Source: a virus. Taken from it: 20,985 bases of DNA. A program made the position numbers and the translations under genes. Below are positions 1-7,707 of this stretch, one piece after another. The stretch is from positions 1 through 20,985 of IMG/VR virus record IMGVR_UViG_3300029922_001574; one strand, 5' to 3'. Position 1 is the first letter of the stretch; the number at the start of each line of letters is the position of its first letter. Under the pieces are notes generated by a model, which was not told the origin of the DNA, did no database searches, and saw only the letters and a program-made list of their open reading frames with translations.

Positions 1-282
1 ATGGCTACTTGGGTTTTCTTCAATGGCCGCTGGAAGTTGATTGAAGCGCGGCGGCGGGTTTGGTACATCGTGACGATTTGTGTCCTTTCCGCCGCCATTG
101 GCGCATGCTTAGGTTTCCTGCCGGGGCTTTATATGGGCTCCGACCTTACGGCCCGCGCGTATAATGAACGCCTAGCCGAAATAGATCGCAAGGTGGCTGA
201 GCTTGACAGGAGAGCCGAAGAATTGGAGAAAGCATATACACCGCTTACAAAGCAATGGGGTGTTTCAAAACCACCCCAGTAG
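1..282 (+). CDS. Small membrane-anchored coiled-coil protein (possibly truncated at left edge)
   Basis: A 93-codon frame begins with ATG at base 1, so the true start may lie outside the window and no ribosome site can be checked. A basic stretch (WKLIEARRRVW, residues 11-21) precedes one hydrophobic segment at about residues 22-45, then a charged helix rich in E, K and R with coiled-coil spacing (about 50-80). This is the layout of a type II membrane protein with a short coiled coil outside the membrane. Phage inner-membrane spanins share the layout, but no lysis gene is visible beside it, so I do not assign that role. It converges on the minus-strand protease gene, with six bases between the stops. 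Confidence 0.6.
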   Translation: MATWVFFNGRWKLIEARRRVWYIVTICVLSAAIGACLGFLPGLYMGSDLTARAYNERLAEIDRKVAELDRRAEELEKAYTPLTKQWGVSKPPQ

Positions 283-288
283 AGGTCT

Positions 289-978
289 TTAGTTCGGTAT
301 GGGAAACAACCAGCGCGGGTCCGGATTCATCAGCGGCAGCTTCCCAGGCGGCGGCTGGAACGTCAAGGCTTCAGCCCATTGGGCGTCCGTGAAGCGGAGC
401 GGATAAGCGGCTGGCATTTTGAACGGCACTTCCGGATCGTCGGAGAGGTTTACCAGCAAACTTTCAACCGCGTACAGCGTTCCATCTTCCGCGAATAGAC
501 CGGAGCCAGAGTCACCGATATAACTGACGAAATTAAACAGGTAGATGTCGCCCAGCACTTGATCTAAAATCCCAGAAAAGGTGCCCGAACGGTAGAGGTT
601 CACCCCCATGCCGGGATTCCCGGCCATCGCCACGAAGCTACCTTGCTCCGGAACGATAACCTTCACCCGCGCCCACTGGTCGAATGGATCGGTATCGCTC
701 AGATACAGGATGGTGTGATCGAAATCGTCACGCACCAGATGATGAATCGTAGCCCATTGCATGTCAACCCTAATCTTGTCGGTGGGCTCTTCGCAGTGAG
801 ATGCGATCAACAGCGCGTACGGCCCTATGGCCGTGGCCGAACAATGGCCGCGCCCAGTGATCGTCCGCATGAAAATCCGATGGGTGACGGCCCCGATGCC
901 GGGAACAAGCGGTGTCCGGACAACATCGGCCCTAAACAAGACCAAGTGAGCGGAGAGTACGGCGATTAGAGGTAACAT
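289..978 (-). CDS. Trypsin-like serine protease (chymotrypsin fold)
   Basis: This 229-aa protein carries the full chymotrypsin-family triad. His61 sits in IASHCE, Asp87 in DDFDHTILYL and Ser157 in GDSGSG. Cys46 and Cys62 lie 16 residues apart around the catalytic His, matching the conserved 42-58 disulfide of trypsins, which would form only outside the cytoplasm or on a particle. The first about 15 residues (LPLIAVLSAHLVLF) are hydrophobic but lack an N-terminal positive charge, so a signal peptide is possible and not certain. ATG at 978 follows an AAAGGAAA ribosome site, and the gene lies 12 bases after the upstream gene. The family cleaves peptide bonds. The substrate here is unknown, and a virion protein or host-surface protein is conceivable. 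Confidence 0.85.
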   Translation of the reverse strand: MLPLIAVLSAHLVLFRADVVRTPLVPGIGAVTHRIFMRTITGRGHCSATAIGPYALLIASHCEEPTDKIRVDMQWATIHHLVRDDFDHTILYLSDTDPFDQWARVKVIVPEQGSFVAMAGNPGMGVNLYRSGTFSGILDQVLGDIYLFNFVSYIGDSGSGLFAEDGTLYAVESLLVNLSDDPEVPFKMPAAYPLRFTDAQWAEALTFQPPPGKLPLMNPDPRWLFPIPN

Positions 979-990
979 TGATTTCCTTTC

Positions 991-1722
991 TTAACGGTTG
1001 GCGCGGGATACGAAGATCTGATCAAAATCCGTCGCCGTCACCGGGATGCGGAACTCACCCAGCAGCGCGGGCATGGTCACGTAGATGTCACCCTGTTTGG
1101 CCATCTTCCTTCTAGAGAATCCTTGGCCGGAAGCGGACGCTTTATCGATCAGATCCGACAGGTAGGCACCAATCGCCTTGTCGCGCGTGTCGAGCGACTT
1201 GCTGAGCGTCTTGGATGCTTGGCTCATGATGCGGCGTACTTGCGGACGGTGGAGCATCAACACCTCCGCCACCCGCTGGAAGGATCGCGTCTTGGAGTAT
1301 AGCTCCACTACTTGGGATAGGGGAACGGGAAGCAGGTTCTCCAGACCGGCTGCGGTGAACGGCTCCCGCATGGTTTCGGCGATGGGAGGGCCCAGGATGA
1401 TGTATGTACCCATCTTCCGCATGGCAAGCCGGATACGGGAGGAACAAAGGGTTTGAGTGGAGCCGTGGAGCTTGGCCAGGGCGGTCTGGGTTTTGGCTAG
1501 AACGTAGTAGGCAAGTAGAAGTTCCTGGTCTTCTTTGGAAAGAAATCGCAGGTTGCGCAGGAAGTCGGCAAAGTTGTGCTCCACGTAGGTAAGCACGTCG
1601 CTTTCCGCCATGTCCTGGGTTTCAAGCGATAGGGTAGCGCCGCCTTCCAGCGCGGTCTCCTCGTCCAGTAGGATGGCACGGGCGGCTACGATAGCTTCAA
1701 AGAATAGGGAATTTTCAGCCAT
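991..1722 (-). CDS. Helix-turn-helix protein resembling sigma factor region 4
   Basis: The 243-aa product has two segments that look like DNA-binding helix-turn-helix units. The first, about residues 61-105 (LSKEDQELLLAYYVLAKTQT onward, then SSRIRLAMRKMG), has the hydrophobic and polar spacing of sigma-70 region 4: a helix, a 'no-step-back' tract, a turn at HGS and a recognition helix ending in basic residues. The second, about 135-175 (LSQVVELYSKT ... RRIMSQASKTL), repeats the pattern. No region 2 is evident, so it may be a partial sigma-like regulator and not a full sigma factor. It sits directly upstream of the protease gene on the same strand. The ribosome site before ATG 1722 is weak (AGGATC at long spacing). 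Function is inferred from pattern only. Confidence 0.8.
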   Translation of the reverse strand: MAENSLFFEAIVAARAILLDEETALEGGATLSLETQDMAESDVLTYVEHNFADFLRNLRFLSKEDQELLLAYYVLAKTQTALAKLHGSTQTLCSSRIRLAMRKMGTYIILGPPIAETMREPFTAAGLENLLPVPLSQVVELYSKTRSFQRVAEVLMLHRPQVRRIMSQASKTLSKSLDTRDKAIGAYLSDLIDKASASGQGFSRRKMAKQGDIYVTMPALLGEFRIPVTATDFDQIFVSRANR

Positions 1723-1768
1723 TGGGAAACGATCCTAATGGCTAATACCGGGCGGCGGGGATAAACGA

Positions 1769-2054
1769 TCAGTTTATTTTAGGGGCGGCGGCGCTAGCTG
1801 GCCAATAGGCTTCTTTGGTGGAATTGGAATCGGCGGCATGATGCGACCATAGAGAACTCACGTATGCGCGAAGGGCTTTATTGAAGTCGATGCTGCCCTT
1901 TTCGAGTGTGTCGATGTAAACCGAAAATGCCCGCTGCAAACGGACGGCTTCCAGTCAAATCCTCGCCAGTCGCATCCAACTCACGCTTATAGTTCTCAAT
2001 CGCTTGATCAACGGTAACCTGCTTGTCGGTCTCTAGTATCTGCGTCTGCGCCAT
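1769..2054 (-). pseudogene. Small protein gene split by a one-base frameshift
   Basis: Two adjoining frames make one sensible 94-residue protein. ATG 2054 (alternative 2059 is out of frame), behind AGGGAGAA, opens 34 codons ending in GEDLT at 1953. One extra base at 1951/1952 (GG where a single G would suffice) must be skipped, after which 60 codons run to TGA at 1769-1771, beginning EAVRLQRAF and continuing through VYIDTLEKGSIDFNKALRAY. Without the shift the frame ends at TAA 1878-1880 after a Pro/His/Arg-rich tail unlike the rest. The second frame has a TGA just upstream of the junction, so it cannot be an independent gene starting earlier. It could be a sequencing or assembly error, a real mutation or +1 frameshifting. 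The family is not recognised; the product would be helical and soluble. Confidence 0.7.
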
Positions 2055-2097
2055 GTCATGTTCTCCCTAATGCCACAATAGCATTACAGCCCAAAAG

Positions 2098-4944
2098 TCA
2101 CCGAACCCGCTTCCGGCCAGCCATCCGCGCCTCCGGTGCCGGGGCATCCGATTCCGTGTCCGTGCTACCTCTGAAAATCCTTTTAATAGAAGCTACCAAA
2201 CCTTCCTGTGTCTTGGTTCCCCAGCCGGTTTGGACGCGATCCCTGTTCTCCCGGTCACGACGCATACTGGACCATAACCCGCTGATCAACTGTGACTGAT
2301 CTTCAGCAGCGAACCGTTTTACCGTAGCGACCAACCCCTGCTGCGTCTTAGTGCCCCAACCGGTTTGAACACGGTCTTTGTGTTCGGGGTCCTTACGCAT
2401 ATAGCCCCAAAGAAGTTCGATCACCTGTTGATCGGGGCTGGCTTGCTTCCGGCCAGCCGTCCGCCCCTCTGGGGCCTCACCGCCCCACGACACATCATTC
2501 TTAGCAATAAGCCGGAACGCTTCCGCTAAAACCTTCCATTGCGCCTCCTCAAAGCCACGACTCTCAAGCGGCCCGAATTGGCTGGAATACTCCCAACCTA
2601 TATCAGTGAAATGCTCACAACGCGTTTCACCACCGTCATTAAAAGCGTCATCTAAGAATGTATTGAAATTGTTAATGGTAAGGCCATGAAGATCAACCCC
2701 TTGGTCCTCTGCTTCAGAATAAAGGCTGTCAACCATTTTACGGGCGACGTCAGCCATCCTGATTCTTGGGCCGGTTGGCCTCACAGCCTGCTTCCGGCCA
2801 GCTATCTTACCTTCCTCACCTTCGCCCGGTACCGCCTGAAAATCGTCTTCCAATGGTTCTTCCTCTTCTAAAACTGGCGCTTCGCCTTCAGTGCCTAATT
2901 CATCACCTGTCGGCCCCAGTTCAACTCCTATGTTATCAGCAAAATTCTCCAATTCTCCGGCCAAACCATCCAATTGGCCATAAAATTCAGTGATCGCGGT
3001 CGCTAATTCTTGCGGGGCCTCCGTAGCCAAACGGCGTAGGGTGGTGCCATAGCGGTTGCGGTGCGCAACCTTCTGCCGGATGCTGGCTTCCTTCGGTGCT
3101 TCAGCCAGATCAAGATTATCTTTAAGCGCCGCCAACTGGCTGGCCATGCGCGTGAACGAATCGCTCAAATCGTTGATCGCCGCCGCCACTTCTTGTGGCT
3201 CCTGTTCGGCGATGCGGCGTAGTGAGGCGAACTTCGCGGCGGTGATGCCGCGAATCTCATTTAGACTAGCTTTCTCCTGTCCCATAGCCTTAAGAACGAC
3301 GTCCAACAAACGGTCATTGAAGTTATCCGTGAGCGCTTTCCGTAATGGCGTTCCGGCATTAACCGCCTCTTCGACCCGTTCAGCCGCTTCAAGGTACAGG
3401 TTCAGCGCATACGGATTGTATGACCGTTTCCCTTGCTGCTTCGCGTCATAGCGCGTGAGGGCGCGGCCTAGCGTTAAGCTGATTGACTCGGCTGGGCTTT
3501 CGTCGGGGGCGGCGGCCTTCGGCGCAGCCATACTCGCGCGGCGCTCATGCGCCATTAAGCGATCAATGGTGGTCATATCTTTCTCCTCAAATTCTTCAGA
3601 TGATGCGGTGTGGTTCACCCCAGGGATTTCCGGGGGGATGGTCAATTTCGGCTTCTTAGGGTCAACGCCGTTCTCAAGCGTGGGCGTCTTGGGGTTCTCC
3701 GCAACCGCCTCCTGCTGCGCCACGTTGGGATTCGTCGGCTTGACGGCGGCGGGCGGTAGCTGGACCTTCTCCAGCTTGTCAAGCAACTCCTCTTCCATCT
3801 CTTGTTCTTCCTGAACGCCCGCCGCTAGATGTAGCGACGACATGACCGGCATTTCTTCCTTGTCGGCCATGTTGCCGATCAGACGGGCAACCGGCGAATC
3901 ACTCCAACCGCTCTCAGGATCTTTGGCGAAAGCGCGGATGAACTGGCCCCACCTCTTCATAATGTATTGGTAGGCATTCTTATCCAGTGGTTCGCCGCCG
4001 CGTGACTTAAACTTCGTAGACCCGATGATGGCATTGCGCAGTTCCTGCCTATCCATACCTTTTTCGAAGCCGTCGCTAATGAAGTTGAGCACTTGCGCCG
4101 AATACTCGGTTTGCGTTTCATTGATGTGTTCCTTGAACGCATCTAGAAACTGGCTCACTTCATTGTTGCCTTCCATCTCCGCGATATCCGGCGACTCGCC
4201 ACCCTTGTCAACCTTCAGCTTTGCCAGATCAGCGGCGTCGTTAAGGGTTTCACCCTCATCGGAAGAGACATCCATGCCCTCCGTCTCACGAAGTCCCTGC
4301 TCTCCACGCATGCCCGCGCCCAGGCTGCGCCGCAAGGCGATGCCGACACGCTGCTTCTGAAACTTGAACAGGCTGATCAGGTAGGCGGTCACTTTCTGAT
4401 CCAACTGTTTACCTTCGAAGTTAGGGTGGTTCGGGTTAAAGTGAGCGTGAACGCTGTCGGACGACAGCATTTGCTTCTCAAACAGTTCATGCACGATCAT
4501 GTTCCTGACGGCATCATCCTGCAAGGAGACATCGTTGCTGATGTGCTTCAAGTACGGCGTGTACATCCGCTCCAGGTATTTCGACCAATTCATGGCCTGA
4601 TCCACCGGCAAGCCAGCGGCTTTGATCGCTTCCTTCACGTAGTCGTCCAGGCCCGCTTCGAAGGACAGCCGCACGAACGCGGCAAGGCGCGTCATCGCTT
4701 TAGAAACCGGACCCATCTCCACAAACTGGCGGGCGGATAGAATCCGGGGACCGGCAGCGGTGGCAACGCGCATCCGCAAGCCATCACTGGAACTGTTGGT
4801 CTGCATCACCCGTACGCGCGAACCGTCTGAGAAGCTGACCACAGCGCCCGGTTCAAGACGAGCCGCGACCCTATGAGCGTAGGTACTACTGCTGCCCCGT
4901 TTGGCGGCGACCGTCCCGCCGATGATGGATGCGTTCAGTTTCAT
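2098..4944 (-). CDS. Large multidomain phage protein with C-terminal repeats (candidate virion protein)
   Basis: The 948-aa product starts at ATG 4944 behind AGAGG. Residues about 28-75 look like a small beta barrel (GAVVSFSDGSRVRV...). Residues about 80-350 are helical, with a pattern loosely like sigma factor regions (VRNMIVHELFEKQ ... YLISLFKFQKQRV, then NFISDGFEKGMDRQELRNAI). A Pro/Glu-rich linker spans about 385-480. Two further helical blocks (about 495-690) each contain FASLRRIAEQEPQEVAAAI-type or LRRLATEAPQELATAI-type segments, an internal duplication. The last about 235 residues carry three AGRK motifs at A715, A830 and A941, and two tandem about 45-residue repeats with RVQTGWGTKTQ at the core. 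Size and position suggest a structural or ejected protein. I do not recognise the family. Confidence 0.9.
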   Translation of the reverse strand: MKLNASIIGGTVAAKRGSSSTYAHRVAARLEPGAVVSFSDGSRVRVMQTNSSSDGLRMRVATAAGPRILSARQFVEMGPVSKAMTRLAAFVRLSFEAGLDDYVKEAIKAAGLPVDQAMNWSKYLERMYTPYLKHISNDVSLQDDAVRNMIVHELFEKQMLSSDSVHAHFNPNHPNFEGKQLDQKVTAYLISLFKFQKQRVGIALRRSLGAGMRGEQGLRETEGMDVSSDEGETLNDAADLAKLKVDKGGESPDIAEMEGNNEVSQFLDAFKEHINETQTEYSAQVLNFISDGFEKGMDRQELRNAIIGSTKFKSRGGEPLDKNAYQYIMKRWGQFIRAFAKDPESGWSDSPVARLIGNMADKEEMPVMSSLHLAAGVQEEQEMEEELLDKLEKVQLPPAAVKPTNPNVAQQEAVAENPKTPTLENGVDPKKPKLTIPPEIPGVNHTASSEEFEEKDMTTIDRLMAHERRASMAAPKAAAPDESPAESISLTLGRALTRYDAKQQGKRSYNPYALNLYLEAAERVEEAVNAGTPLRKALTDNFNDRLLDVVLKAMGQEKASLNEIRGITAAKFASLRRIAEQEPQEVAAAINDLSDSFTRMASQLAALKDNLDLAEAPKEASIRQKVAHRNRYGTTLRRLATEAPQELATAITEFYGQLDGLAGELENFADNIGVELGPTGDELGTEGEAPVLEEEEPLEDDFQAVPGEGEEGKIAGRKQAVRPTGPRIRMADVARKMVDSLYSEAEDQGVDLHGLTINNFNTFLDDAFNDGGETRCEHFTDIGWEYSSQFGPLESRGFEEAQWKVLAEAFRLIAKNDVSWGGEAPEGRTAGRKQASPDQQVIELLWGYMRKDPEHKDRVQTGWGTKTQQGLVATVKRFAAEDQSQLISGLWSSMRRDRENRDRVQTGWGTKTQEGLVASIKRIFRGSTDTESDAPAPEARMAGRKRVR
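2167..2433 (-). repeat. Two tandem about 45-aa coding repeats
   Basis: Residues 838-882 and 882-926 of the 948-aa protein repeat each other with a one-residue indel near the start. Both contain (M)R-x-D-x-E-x-(K/R)DRVQTGWGTKTQ followed by GLVA and KR. At DNA level the CGGTTTG core recurs at 2226 and 2361, exactly 135 bases apart. The conserved Trp/Gly and basic positions suggest a small folded unit that may bind a repeated surface or nucleic acid; this is inference. Confidence 0.85.
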
Positions 4945-4959
4945 TTAGCCTCTTCACGG

Positions 4960-5166
4960 TTAGTCGAGAATCATGTCGTTCGGCGGCCAGCTTTCGCGTT
5001 TGTCTTCGGACAGAACCGATTGCACCACCGATTCATACTCCGCGTGATCCTTGAATGCGTCCACGGGCTCACCCGCAGCCACCTTGGCTCCATTGCGCGT
5101 CCGTTCGGACAGATAGAGCTTGTTCATCGCGGTGTTATCACCGCTGGCAATTTTCTTCGCAGTCAT
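4960..5166 (-). CDS. Small hypothetical protein, 68 aa
   Basis: ATG 5166 follows a strong GGGGAGAG ribosome site at good spacing, and the stop lies 15 bases before the start of the 948-aa gene, so the two are probably co-translated. The product is hydrophilic, begins MTAKKIASGDNT and ends in an acidic tail (DKRESWPPNDMILD). No Cys, no membrane segment. Not recognised; by position it could be a minor partner of the large downstream protein. Confidence 0.75.
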   Translation of the reverse strand: MTAKKIASGDNTAMNKLYLSERTRNGAKVAAGEPVDAFKDHAEYESVVQSVLSEDKRESWPPNDMILD

Positions 5167-5180
5167 AGGTAACTCTCCCC

Positions 5181-5202
5181 TTAAAACACGCTATCCGCGT
5201 GC
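5181..5202 (-). terminator. Candidate intrinsic terminator
   Basis: Read on the minus strand, GCACGC and GCGTGT flank a GGATA loop (5-bp GC-rich stem plus a G-U pair) and are followed by TTTAAG. It lies between the 199-aa gene (stop at 5252) and the 68-aa gene, in an 85-base gap. The stem is short, so it may be only partly effective. Confidence 0.45.
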
Positions 5203-5251
5203 TGTTTCTCTCTATGTAATGAAGTTGATAGCCGATTTATTCGAAGTAGTT

Positions 5252-5851
5252 TCACGGCGCGGCGGCCACAATCAGCGGAATCGTCGCGGCCAAAAATTCC
5301 ACGCCGCTGGAGTTATACGCCGTGATGGTGGCCGAATATGTCCCGCTCGAAGAGAAGCCGGACGTGTAAACCACGCCCGCCGAAGACAGGGCCGCGAGTA
5401 AGCCGGAGTCATAGCCGGTGGTTGTGGTGATGCGGATTTGCGCGGCCCCGGCAGCGGACCAGGTGAACGCCACCGGCTGATGCTGCACGATGCCGGGTGG
5501 AACGCTGACCATCACGTTACTGGCTACCATATCTAGGCCGGTGGTTAAAGTAGCGATCAGCGCGAAGCCGGGAAGCGGCGCTCCACCCGCCGTGAAGGGT
5601 GGATCGGGGATGTGATGTATGACTTGCACCAGCGATGCCGGATCGAACACTTGGCCAAGGAACATCAGGTATTGATTATTGGCGGCGTCGAAGCGGAAAG
5701 AGACCATCGTAGCCACCGCGCCGTTCACATAGACTTCCAGATCGCGCTGTGGATTGAACGGCCCTAGCGCCGTGGAGACCAAGGGTCCGGTCAACGTTCC
5801 CAATTGGAGTTGAATGCGATTGGGATAAGCCGCATTGATGGTAGCTTGCAT
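5252..5851 (-). CDS. Beta-rich protein with a C-terminal Ig-like domain (structural candidate)
   Basis: The 199-aa product starts at ATG 5851, behind AAGGGAAG and one base after the stop of the 321-aa gene. Residues 1-100 alternate in a beta pattern (NRIQLQLGTLTGPLV, LEVYVNGAVATMVSFRF). Residues about 110-199 resemble an Ig/PKD-like domain, with PVAFTWSAAGAAQIRI, GYDSG, SGTYSATITAYNSSG and a hydrophobic last strand. Ig-like additions are common on phage capsid, neck and tail proteins, where they aid surface attachment. It has no Cys or membrane segment. A virion role is inferred from the fold pattern and neighbours. Confidence 0.85.
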   Translation of the reverse strand: MQATINAAYPNRIQLQLGTLTGPLVSTALGPFNPQRDLEVYVNGAVATMVSFRFDAANNQYLMFLGQVFDPASLVQVIHHIPDPPFTAGGAPLPGFALIATLTTGLDMVASNVMVSVPPGIVQHQPVAFTWSAAGAAQIRITTTTGYDSGLLAALSSAGVVYTSGFSSSGTYSATITAYNSSGVEFLAATIPLIVAAAP

Positions 5852-5852
5852 C

Positions 5853-6818
5853 TTACTTCCCTTGCTTCTCCCGCATCAAGCGCCGCATGTACTCACGGTC
5901 CTCTTTCGTCATCTGCGGTAGCGTCTGAGGTCTTGGCTCCGGTCGTTCCGGAGCCGGTGGCGGCGGCGGAAGTTCTTCCTCCTCGTCAACACTATCGTCA
6001 AGCCCTTCGATCTCCGGAATAGGTTCAAACTCATCCTCTACCGCTGGAGCCGGTGTGGTCGGCCCCAACGCTTCTTGGGGAGCCAGCTCAGGTACGCGCT
6101 CTTGCTCTTCCGGCGTTGCTGGCGTGTCCCGCGCCACCAGTTCGGGTGTTACCCCTTCCCGTTCCTCAAGACCGCGTAGGAGCTTGTTTCTGATCTCCTC
6201 ATCCCTATCCATCTGGGGTTGCTGCTGGCGCTGGCGCAAGTTCTTCTGGCGCAAGGTTAGGCCACGCGGCGGTTTCTTGTCCTTCTCTTCTTCCTTGATG
6301 CGCTTCATCTCACGGTCACGAAGAATTTTTACGATATTGTGTTGGACAGACGGTAAGATTCTTGCACAGGCAACGTACTCGTGTTTACACAAAATGTAGC
6401 CGTCACGGAGATCTAAACGTTCAGTGGGCGCAGTGAGCACAGGCCGTGGTTCACCTTCCAAAGCGTCCCTTTGGTGCAAATTCCATTGGCTGCCCCACCA
6501 TAAAGCAGCCGGACAGGTGCAGGCGATGGAAACATCTAAATCCTTAGCCTTGGTATCGTCGGTTACTTTAGACAGATCAAAGTGAATCTTTACATCATGC
6601 CCGTTGGGATCAGACGTCTCCAGATCGCATGTAACATTATATTGGAGAAATAACTCTTTTGGTGATGAGTTGGTTAGCTTTGGCACACACCCAGGGGCAT
6701 TTTTGTGTGAAAAGGAATTTGTAGATTTCGTCAGTTCTGGCAGTGAGATGGCCACCTTCATTCGACGAGACCGCAAATAGTCACTAACCGGAAATGTAAT
6801 CCAACCCTCTTTACGCAT
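5853..6818 (-). CDS. SWIM-type zinc-finger protein with acidic/Pro-rich tail
   Basis: The 321-aa product has a C-x-C ... C-x-H arrangement typical of SWIM zinc fingers: Cys100 and Cys102 in ACTCPAALWW, Cys144 and His146 in YILCKHEYVACARIL. SWIM fingers bind nucleic acid or protein. Versions with aromatic residues between the pairs occur in large-phage proteins of unknown role. Residues about 165-235 are charged and helical (RDREMKRIKEEEKDKK), and about 240-300 are Glu/Pro-rich and probably disordered, with a PPPPP run. ATG 6818 lies inside the end of the GIY-YIG gene (ATGCGTAA), so translation is probably coupled. The stop lies one base before the next start. Confidence 0.85.
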   Translation of the reverse strand: MRKEGWITFPVSDYLRSRRMKVAISLPELTKSTNSFSHKNAPGCVPKLTNSSPKELFLQYNVTCDLETSDPNGHDVKIHFDLSKVTDDTKAKDLDVSIACTCPAALWWGSQWNLHQRDALEGEPRPVLTAPTERLDLRDGYILCKHEYVACARILPSVQHNIVKILRDREMKRIKEEEKDKKPPRGLTLRQKNLRQRQQQPQMDRDEEIRNKLLRGLEEREGVTPELVARDTPATPEEQERVPELAPQEALGPTTPAPAVEDEFEPIPEIEGLDDSVDEEEELPPPPPAPERPEPRPQTLPQMTKEDREYMRRLMREKQGK

Positions 6819-7629
6819 AGTTTAAGGCTCTTTGCTTATTCCTCAACCGCGTCTTGTCGGCTAAAGCTGCTTTTCTCTCAGGAGTCCATGCGGCGCTGAT
6901 CTTCTTACGACATTCCTCAGAACATTTGTGCCCCTGTAGTCCCATAGAGATGCGCCCCCGATGCTCTGTTGAGAGTGGCTTTTTACGTTTTCCTTTCTGC
7001 CATTCGGACAGCTTAAGACAATGTGCCGGGGATTTACGCACACCCCGTAGAGCTTCCGCAACCTTCTGGCAGTGATCCGCTGTTAACTGTTTCCCTGTAT
7101 GCGCCCTGCTGATTTTGTCTTTATGCGCCTGCGTAAGGATTTTTCCAAGCTGCCCCTGACTAATTGCTAATGACCATTCTTTTGAATGCTTTTTCCCGAA
7201 GTTGCCGTTATCGGGGCCCCGTTTGATAGGCTTATCTTTTCGCGCTAGGGATAGTTGGCGGCGGTGTTCTACCGATAAGGTCTTCCCCTTATGGGCCTCA
7301 CTCATGTGCCTGCGTGCCGCTGGAGTCTTCTGGCCACCATCTCCGCCAAGCGTTAGGTTGTAACCGAACTCCTCAAGATGTGACCGATGCTGTTGAATGT
7401 GAAACTGCTCTAATGCATTTAACTCCAATTCGGTAGATGCATAAGCGAGTATTTCAATCAAAAAGGACTCTGGCCCATATTTACGAATCGCCCGATAGAA
7501 AAAGGGAAGTTCATTATTGCCTTGAATGGCATTGGAGAGGTGCTTACGCTCCCGTCGTCCGACCGATTGTGTCGTCTTGCCGATGTACACCTTGTCGTTC
7601 TTTAGATTGGAAAACCTGTAGATATACAC
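6811..7629 (-). CDS. GIY-YIG homing endonuclease with NUMOD3-type repeats
   Basis: The 272-aa product has an N-terminal GIY-YIG nuclease: YIY at 2-4, VYIG at 14-17, the Arg-rich RRERKH at 25-30, catalytic Glu74 in NALEQFHI and Asn91 in GYNLTLGGDGG. This family cuts DNA site-specifically to spread its own gene. Residues about 105-265 hold at least six NUMOD3-like DNA-binding motifs (for example HMSEAHKGKTLS, KISRAHTGKQLT, RISMGLQGHKCS), with many Lys and Arg. Start is GTG 7629 behind GAGGG. The stop overlaps the start of the SWIM gene by eight bases. It is free-standing: no intron splice features are visible around it. Confidence 0.93.
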   Translation of the reverse strand: MYIYRFSNLKNDKVYIGKTTQSVGRRERKHLSNAIQGNNELPFFYRAIRKYGPESFLIEILAYASTELELNALEQFHIQQHRSHLEEFGYNLTLGGDGGQKTPAARRHMSEAHKGKTLSVEHRRQLSLARKDKPIKRGPDNGNFGKKHSKEWSLAISQGQLGKILTQAHKDKISRAHTGKQLTADHCQKVAEALRGVRKSPAHCLKLSEWQKGKRKKPLSTEHRGRISMGLQGHKCSEECRKKISAAWTPERKAALADKTRLRNKQRALNYA

Positions 7630-7707
7630 CTTCGCGCCCTCAAATAAAGGGTTAGAAAGTTAGCTACCAACCGGAAGGTATGCCCACCAGCCTGATGCGG
7701 TTAAGTG

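Noticed and set aside
6811-7629. Group I intron around the GIY-YIG gene
   Set aside because: Neighbouring genes are not split, the gene overlaps the next start codon, and no intron-core sequence was seen.
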